A stretch of 64,000 bases of DNA from Verrucomicrobiota bacterium (GTDB taxonomy: Bacteria > Verrucomicrobiota > Verrucomicrobiia > Verrucomicrobiales > Verrucomicrobiaceae). Location of the stretch: contig JANYCZ010000069.1 in NCBI GenBank assembly GCA_025360015.1, positions 19,343-83,342 on the forward strand. The letters are read 5' to 3'. Below the pieces are notes generated by a model. The model had not been told where the DNA came from. It saw nothing but the letters and a program-made list of their open reading frames with translations, and ran no database searches. Within the stretch, counting starts at the first letter, position 1. Each line of letters opens with the position of its first letter. The position numbers and the translations under genes were made by a program. Of the stretch, positions 57,604 to 64,000 are shown one piece after another.

Positions 57604-60600
57604 ATGGACAATCAGACGACACAATTAGCTGAGTTGACGAAAAGGCGAAAGAAATGGGTCGAGGCGAATCGCGAGAATGGATTTGAGGAAGGTATCACCA
57701 ATCTTTTGACCGAACTCTATCCTGATAACGCCCATTTCATTTATGAATTGCTCCAAAATGCGGAGGACACTCAAGCGGATGCTGTCAGATTCACTTTGTC
57801 CAGAAAAGACATTCGCTTTGAACACAATGGAGGACGTCTCTTCAACTTGAGCGATGTCGAATCGATTACCAGCATCGGTAATAGCACAAAGCGCAGCGAC
57901 CCCACCAATATCGGGAAATTCGGCGTGGGGTTCAAGGCTGTCTTCGCATATACCAACTCTCCCGAGATTCATTCAGGGACGTTTCAATTCAAAATCAATA
58001 ACCTAGTGGTTCCCGAGTCGTTGCCACGCAAAGCAACCGATGGTTCTACCGCGTTCCTGTTTCCATTCGATAATCCGAAAAAAGCTCAGTCAAGAGCGGT
58101 TGAAGAAATTGACCGCGGACTGCGAGCGCTTGCAGACAATACATTGCTCTTTCTCAACCACATACGGGAGATTGAATATCTGCTGCCAAACGCGGTGCTA
58201 GGGAAGCTAAAACGTATCGACATGGACGGCGAAGGAATCGGACAGCGCATCGAAATCCATGCCACTCAATCGGAACAGGACGAAGCTGTTTCGCATTGGC
58301 TACGTTACCGCAAAGAAGTTTCGATCACCGATGAAGCGGGTGAAATGAAGATATGTCAGGTGGCCATCGCCTTTCGTCTTCAAAAGCAGTTGTGCGATTC
58401 AGGGACGGGCCATCCCGAGGAAAAGAATGGAAAAAAAAAGCCAATAAAACCAAAGGCGTCATGGTGCATTGTTCCTTGTGAACCGGGTCAGGTTTCCATC
58501 TTCTTTCCGGCCGAAAAAGAGACATCTAATCTGAGATTCCATCTTCATGCACCGTTCGCCTCCACCGTTGCCCGTGATAGCGTTCGCGATTGCAATTCCA
58601 ACGAGGAACTGCGTGATGGATTGGCACAACTCACAATCGAAGCCTTGGCGGATATTCGCAATCGAGGGTTGCTCACAATGTCCTTCCTCGCAATCTTACC
58701 CAACGAGGACGACGGACTCTCGACGTTTTATGACCCAATTCGGGAGGCCATTGTAAAAGGGTTTCGAGAGGAAAATTTGTTGCCTACCAAGAGCGGATCG
58801 CATCTGAAAGCCGATGGCCTCTACAGGGGGCAGTCCGAAATCTCTTCAGTGATTGATGACGACGATCTTTCTTTGCTGACAGGATACGAGTCCCCTTTGT
58901 GGGCGGCAAATGCTCCGCAAAAGGGCATGCGTGAAGACAAGTTTCTCGACACCCTTCAAATCGATAAATGGGGATGGGATGCTCTGAAAGACGCAATACT
59001 AGAAACCGAGAGAAGCGGGGAAAAGAAGGACAAAATTGAAAAGTGGATCTCTGGGAAGCAGGACAATTGGCTAATGCGGTTCTACGCATTAATGGAATCA
59101 TGCCATGCAGAAACAGAAGGCTACGTCGGCAAGCCGCCATTGGCATCTGCTTGGAGTAGCCTAGCAAGCGTTCGAGTAACCGACAGCAAAGGATCGGATG
59201 AGCATGTCACACCACGCAGCGCCTTTTTCCCGAAGCAGGTTCTCACAAAAGGTAGCAGGCCATATGATGTGCCGGCAAAAATTCGCCTCGTAAAGCGTGA
59301 GGTATACGAAAAAGGCCGTCTTGGGGAGAATACCAAAAAGGCCGCTCGTGATTTTCTTGAGCGGGTGGGGGTGCGAGAGTATGATGAACGTGCTGAGATT
59401 GAGCGGAGGTTGGAATGGTATTCGAAATCTGGCAAGAAAACCATCACAGACAGTCATTATCGTGATATTCGGGCATTTATCTCTTTCCTGAAGACCCATC
59501 CTCTTGAAGCAAATCTGTTCAAGGAAACAGAATTTCTGGTGGCCGCAGACGAAACACAGGAACAATTATACTGGTCTAAACCGAGGGAAATATTTCTTGA
59601 TGCTCCTTATGAAACAACAGGTTTAGGTGAATTAACGGCAATACATGGCAAGAAAGTGCTATGGATAAAATATTGCGAACGTCTTGGTAATAACTTGAAG
59701 AGCGAAGACTTCATCTGCTTTTTGAAAGCAGTTGGTGCTTTTCATGAGCTGGCAGTGAACGAGGTTGGCTGTTGGCGTAATGACAAAATCAATACTTGGG
59801 AGGGGCGCTCAACATATACGGGAGTAAATGTCGATTGGACCATAAAAGATTTAGAAGACTACCTTTCAGAGCAACATCAACTCGCCAGTCGCTTGATTTG
59901 GATGGCTATTCTCCAGGCAGACAAAAAAATTGCTACCGCCAAGTATCGACCCAATCAACAGCACAGCCTTCAAATTGCCGGATCACAACTTGTCCAACAT
60001 TTGAAAGCCTGCGCTTGGATTCCAGATCAAAGCGGGACTTTTCAAAGACCTCAGGATATGACTCGGGATATGCTTCCCAAGGAGTTTCCATATGACGATC
60101 GCAACGGACTGCTGACGGCCATAGGTTTTGGAGAGAAAGCGAAAGAAACCAGTGCAGAATTTAAGGCGCGGGACGCAGATGCTAAGAAATTGGGCTTCGA
60201 ATCAGCAACAGAAATCGAAGAAGCACTCGCTTTGTTAAGAGCCAAGAAGGAAGGACGCATCAGGGAAGTTTTAAAGGAAAACTTGGAACAACCGAATGAG
60301 GGAGCCTTCGTTGGTCCAACAAATTCGTCAACTAAAGACGCAGAAGAGAGCGGTAATGGGCCGATGGGTAATCCTGTTGAGGATAGTGGATTGCAAACGG
60401 CAGCTTTTGGAACAAGTCCGTCAAGCACGCCTCAAGATGTGGAATCAACGATGCTCCCAGTCATGCGAAGGATCAACGCCCGCGTCAGAGAAACGGGGAC
60501 GTTTTCATCGCCGACGGCGGCGAATGGGGAACAGCGCGAACAATTTGAGGATGACGACGTTTACACACCCGCACCAGTGGATTATTCGAAAAGAATCGCG

Positions 60601-62529
60601 CGAGCCGAGGAACGTAACGCGACTGAAATTGCAAGGATGGAACGCGAGCAGGAATTGCTTAATCTTGCAATTGCACTGCCGCGCTACAGCTACGGCTGGT
60701 TCCTTGCGCTGTTGGAATTGGAATGCCTGGCGAGCAGCGAGAAGAACGTTAGTGGCAAGTCCATCTCAATCAGCTTCGGCAGGATCGAGAAGGAGGCTAT
60801 ATCATCGAAGACCATCATCTTGAGGGAGCCGAGCCGCTTTATTCCGCAGTCAGTCGAAGAATTGTCCGGTGTGCGAATTGACCTTCAGTTCGACGACGGA
60901 CGCACAGGGAAGCTTCATGTGGAGTCATTTACAGCGAAGGAATTCTCGCTGCTCGGTAAACTGAAGTCAGTTGATGAGTTAAAGGGAGTAGATTTTGGCA
61001 AGGTCGTGGAGGCGCGCATTGATGTTCAGAATCCATCCTTCCTATTACAGGAACTGCTGAATCGTTTCAGAGAATTGGGTTTCGAGGAGAAATTCGACAT
61101 GAAGGATAACCTGACGCCAGATATCGAATTTGTTTTCGGTCCGCCCGGAACCGGCAAGACGACTCATCTCGCGGAGAATGTGTTGATGCCATTGATGCGA
61201 AGAGCAGAAAAGTCCAGGGTGCTCGTCCTTACTCCGACGAACAAGGCGGCGGATGTGCTCACCACCCGCATCATGGACAAAATGGGCTCGGATAAGTCTT
61301 TCCAGAATTGGCTGGTTCGCTTCGGGACCTCTGCGGACGAGAGGATCGAAAAAGAGGGGGTGTGGAGGGACCGTGCGTTTGAGATCGGCGCGTTAGATCG
61401 TTCCGTGACGATCAGCACTATTGCTCGCTTCGCCTACGACGGATTTGCTACAGAACATGGCAAACTGCGCGAGATGGAGTGGGATACCATTGTGTTCGAC
61501 GAGGCGTCGATGATTCCACTCGTCAACATTATCTATCCACTCTACCAACGAAAGCCTCGAAAGTTTATCGTAGCTGGAGACCCTTTTCAGATCGAACCGA
61601 TTGTTTCTGTGGATCAATGGAAAGATGAAAATATCTATACGCTGGTCGGACTCAACAAGTCGGGAGCATTTGTTCATCCCAGCACTGAGCCGCATGACTA
61701 CCCTGTGACGAGCCTGGAGACTCAATACCGAAGTCTCCCAGCCATTGGCGAAGTCTTTAGCCGCTTCACATACAACGGAATCCTGAAACACCATCGAAGG
61801 GATGGCACGCAGCGTCCGCTGCGAATCGACGGCCTCGATCTTAAACCCCTCAACCTCATCAAGTTCCCTGTCAGCAAATATGAGAGTATCTACAGGGCAA
61901 AACGCCTGAAGAGTGGGACCCCCTACCAGACTTATTCGGCTCTTTTCACGTTCGAGCTTGTTAATTGGCTGGCGGGTCAGATTCAGACAAATCACTTGGG
62001 AGAACCACCGTTTCGTATCGGCATCATCGCACCATACCGCGCTCAAGCGAATCTATTGAGCAAACTGAACGACTCGCGGATATCCACTCCCGGTGGAGTG
62101 GAGATACAGGTCGGAACGATTCACGGCTTCCAAGGGGACGAGTGCGACATCATATTTGCCGTTTTCAACCCTCCGCCGACCATTTCCGCAAGTCCCCAGA
62201 TGTTTCTCAATAAGCAGAACATCCTCAATGTCGCTATCAGCCGCGCAAGGGACTACCTTTTCATTGTAATGCCCGACGATCAGACAGAAGGTTTCGAGAA
62301 TCTTCGCAAGGTGGCCAGAATAGAAAGTCTTGTGATAGACGGTGGTGCGTTCAGCGAATATGAGTCCCATGCAGTTGAGGAAGTGATTCTGGGGAACACA
62401 CATTATCTTGAGGATAATACGTTCTCGACCGGACATCAAATGGTGAACGTCTACCGCAAGCCTGAGCGTTACTATGAGGTTCGCAGTGACGATTCTGCGA
62501 TCGATGTCCAGATTCACGAAAAGGGATGA
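57604..62529 (+). CDS. 1641-aa fusion: N-terminal sacsin-like GHKL/HATPase domain and C-terminal UPF1/COG1112-like SF1 helicase
   Basis: N-box FIYELLQNAEDTQADAVRF, FEHNGGRLFNLSDVESI, IGKFGVGFKAVFAYT; helicase FVFGPPGTGKTTHLAE, TIVFDEASMIPL, VAGDPFQIEPIV, LETQYRSLPAIGEVFS, GTIHGFQGDECDIIFAVF, LNVAISRARDYLFIV. Confidence 0.92.
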   Translation: MDNQTTQLAELTKRRKKWVEANRENGFEEGITNLLTELYPDNAHFIYELLQNAEDTQADAVRFTLSRKDIRFEHNGGRLFNLSDVESITSIGNSTKRSDPTNIGKFGVGFKAVFAYTNSPEIHSGTFQFKINNLVVPESLPRKATDGSTAFLFPFDNPKKAQSRAVEEIDRGLRALADNTLLFLNHIREIEYLLPNAVLGKLKRIDMDGEGIGQRIEIHATQSEQDEAVSHWLRYRKEVSITDEAGEMKICQVAIAFRLQKQLCDSGTGHPEEKNGKKKPIKPKASWCIVPCEPGQVSIFFPAEKETSNLRFHLHAPFASTVARDSVRDCNSNEELRDGLAQLTIEALADIRNRGLLTMSFLAILPNEDDGLSTFYDPIREAIVKGFREENLLPTKSGSHLKADGLYRGQSEISSVIDDDDLSLLTGYESPLWAANAPQKGMREDKFLDTLQIDKWGWDALKDAILETERSGEKKDKIEKWISGKQDNWLMRFYALMESCHAETEGYVGKPPLASAWSSLASVRVTDSKGSDEHVTPRSAFFPKQVLTKGSRPYDVPAKIRLVKREVYEKGRLGENTKKAARDFLERVGVREYDERAEIERRLEWYSKSGKKTITDSHYRDIRAFISFLKTHPLEANLFKETEFLVAADETQEQLYWSKPREIFLDAPYETTGLGELTAIHGKKVLWIKYCERLGNNLKSEDFICFLKAVGAFHELAVNEVGCWRNDKINTWEGRSTYTGVNVDWTIKDLEDYLSEQHQLASRLIWMAILQADKKIATAKYRPNQQHSLQIAGSQLVQHLKACAWIPDQSGTFQRPQDMTRDMLPKEFPYDDRNGLLTAIGFGEKAKETSAEFKARDADAKKLGFESATEIEEALALLRAKKEGRIREVLKENLEQPNEGAFVGPTNSSTKDAEESGNGPMGNPVEDSGLQTAAFGTSPSSTPQDVESTMLPVMRRINARVRETGTFSSPTAANGEQREQFEDDDVYTPAPVDYSKRIARAEERNATEIARMEREQELLNLAIALPRYSYGWFLALLELECLASSEKNVSGKSISISFGRIEKEAISSKTIILREPSRFIPQSVEELSGVRIDLQFDDGRTGKLHVESFTAKEFSLLGKLKSVDELKGVDFGKVVEARIDVQNPSFLLQELLNRFRELGFEEKFDMKDNLTPDIEFVFGPPGTGKTTHLAENVLMPLMRRAEKSRVLVLTPTNKAADVLTTRIMDKMGSDKSFQNWLVRFGTSADERIEKEGVWRDRAFEIGALDRSVTISTIARFAYDGFATEHGKLREMEWDTIVFDEASMIPLVNIIYPLYQRKPRKFIVAGDPFQIEPIVSVDQWKDENIYTLVGLNKSGAFVHPSTEPHDYPVTSLETQYRSLPAIGEVFSRFTYNGILKHHRRDGTQRPLRIDGLDLKPLNLIKFPVSKYESIYRAKRLKSGTPYQTYSALFTFELVNWLAGQIQTNHLGEPPFRIGIIAPYRAQANLLSKLNDSRISTPGGVEIQVGTIHGFQGDECDIIFAVFNPPPTISASPQMFLNKQNILNVAISRARDYLFIVMPDDQTEGFENLRKVARIESLVIDGGAFSEYESHAVEEVILGNTHYLEDNTFSTGHQMVNVYRKPERYYEVRSDDSAIDVQIHEKG

Positions 62530-62701
62530 TGCGCATCTTTTTCAACGGCCTCTCCTTCTAGGGCGTGGCATTACTTGTTCGTCTCCATGGTTGAACTGAC
62601 CATTTGAACGCGTTAATCAAAGCTGTAAATCGGGGTCAGGGTGCAAATTATTGACAGATTAAAAGTCGGCACAGGTCAAACGATTCAAGCACAGCCAGTC
62701 G

Positions 62702-62780
62702 CAGGCCAAATCGCCCCGCAGCGCGGACTTCCAGTCCGCTGCACTCCGCAGGCACCCACACCCCCGCACCTCTCCTCAGC
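62702..62780. repeat. Second copy of the GCGGACTTCCAGTCCGC-bearing repeat (see 7497-7590)
   Basis: AGGCCAAATCGCCCCGCAGCGCGGACTTCCAGTCCGCTGCACTCCGC. Confidence 0.75.
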
Positions 62781-62819
62781 CTCGCAGCCTCCAGCGTTTC
62801 ACGCTCTCCGGCAGCGGCT

Positions 62820-63795
62820 GGCAGGCAGTCGTTCACTTTCCCGCAAACCGCCACAGCAGCAGCACTGCCGGAACTGAATTCATTCTCCGCTCCCTCTGCC
62901 CCTCCGCCCCTCTGCGGCAAAATCAAACGTCCCTTCACCTTCGCCACGGTCTGCCACCGTCCGACGATTAAGCCCCACACTCCCCACTATCCCCATCGTC
63001 TCACCTCAGATCCGACATCCGTGTATTCCGTGCAATCCGTGGTTCACCTCCGACCTCCACCTCCGTGTGTCCGTGGATGGCAAGACCTGACGACTCATTT
63101 TTCCGGTTCCGGCATTAGTGTTCCATTAGTGACCATGAGTGGTTAATTTTTTCAGGCTCAATCCAACGCCCTCGCCTGTCCTGCAGCCTGCCCGACCTCC
63201 AAGAAGAAGCGGTCAAAACCGTCCTCGCCCAAGCCGAGCTGCTGTGGGCGGAGTGGGTGTGATTGAGGATGTTATAGCAGTCGCAAAACGGAAGCACGTT
63301 CGATTGCAGCAAAGGCGGCAAAGACAAATTCATTCTCTGCTCCCTCTGCCCCTCCGCCCCTTTGCGGCAAAATCGAATGTCCCTTCAACTTCGCCACGGT
63401 CTTCCACCGTCCGACCGATTAAGCCCCCACTCCCCACTCAGAATTCAGTCCTCTCCCAGGCATGCAGACGTTCCGTTTCCCGCAAACCGCCACAGCAGTA
63501 GCACTGCCGGAACTGAATTCATCCTCTGCTCCCTCTGCCTCTCCGCCCCTCCGCCCCTCCGCCCCTCTGCGGCAAAATCGAATGTCCCTTCACCTTCGCC
63601 ACGGTCTGCCACCCTCCGACCGATTAAGCCCCCACTCCCCCCACTCAGAATTCAGTCTTCTCTCAGGCATGCAGTCGTTCCGTTTCCCGCAAACCGCCAC
63701 AGCAGCAGCATTGCCGGAACTGAATTTATTCTCTGCTCCCTCTGCCCCTCCGCCCCTCTGCGGCAAAATCAAACGTCCCTCCAGCTTCCGAACAG
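62820..63795. repeat. Four complete or partial copies of a ~207-bp repeat
   Basis: Recurrent CCGCAAACCGCCACAGCAG(C/T)AGCA(C/T)TGCCGGAACTGAATT..CTCTGCTCCCTCTGCC..GCCCCTCTGCGGCAAAATC(A/G)AA(C/T)GTCCCT; units C and D start at 63461 and 63668. Confidence 0.9.
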
Positions 63796-63869
63796 CATGG
63801 AAGCGTCGCCAATCGCCCCGACATCCGTGCAATCCGTGGTTCACCTCAGACCTCCTCCACATCCGCATC

Positions 63870-64000
63870 CAGCATCCAGCATCCAGCATCCAGCATCCAG
63901 CATCCAGCATCCAGCATCCAGCATCCAGCATCCAGCATCCAGCATCCAGCATCCAGCATCCAGCATCCAGCATCCAGCATCCAGCATCCAGCATCCAGCA
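63870..64000. repeat. Heptanucleotide microsatellite (CAGCATC)n, about 18.7 copies to window end
   Basis: Uninterrupted CAGCATCCAGCATC...; continues past the window edge. Confidence 0.97.

Noticed and set aside
62820-63795. CRISPR or integron attC array
   Set aside because: Repeats are ~207 bp direct copies without spacer/cassette structure; no integrase seen.
63590-63994. MLDAGCW-repeat protein
   Set aside because: Translation of a 7-bp microsatellite; no independent evidence of coding.
1-64000. tRNA or rRNA genes
   Set aside because: None recognised by eye in intergenic regions; a tRNAscan/Infernal run would be needed to exclude them.

Overview
High-GC bacterial chromosome segment, probably Verrucomicrobia-like; this is inferred from the DUF1501/DUF1549 pair, sulfatase, pseudopilin and gene-style context, not from any marker-gene search. 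It is densely coding. Main blocks, left to right: (1) phoU, PlcP-like phosphoesterase and Agt-like glycosyltransferase, divergent from phoB-phoR, resembling a phosphate-starvation lipid-remodelling locus; (2) moaA, an alcohol dehydrogenase and moaC; (3) a DUF1501 + DUF1549/1553 pair; (4) a membrane sulfatase coupled to a GxxExxY protein; (5) hybrid kinase, response regulator, GspE-type ATPase and four pseudopilins; (6) a phosphoethanolamine transferase next to a decayed paralogue; (7) a NadD-NadK fusion; (8) a large PAS/GAF hybrid kinase; (9) a GH130 + GT4 pair; (10) a stress/envelope island (small membrane proteins, transglutaminase, entericidin-like, OmpA, PRC-barrel, BrkB, AI-2E, sigma factor) whose divergent intergenic regions share a motif beginning CCATGGGGT; (11) pdeM-lhr; (12) a two-subunit molybdenum-hydroxylase remnant and a UvrA2-like gene; (13) a lower-GC 1641-aa GHKL-ATPase/SF1-helicase fusion between a ~65-bp hairpin repeat array and tandem ~207-bp and 7-bp repeats. 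The best candidates for something undescribed are the GHKL-helicase fusion (possible defence gene) and the CCATGGGGT regulon. All family calls come from reading motifs by eye; no database search was run.
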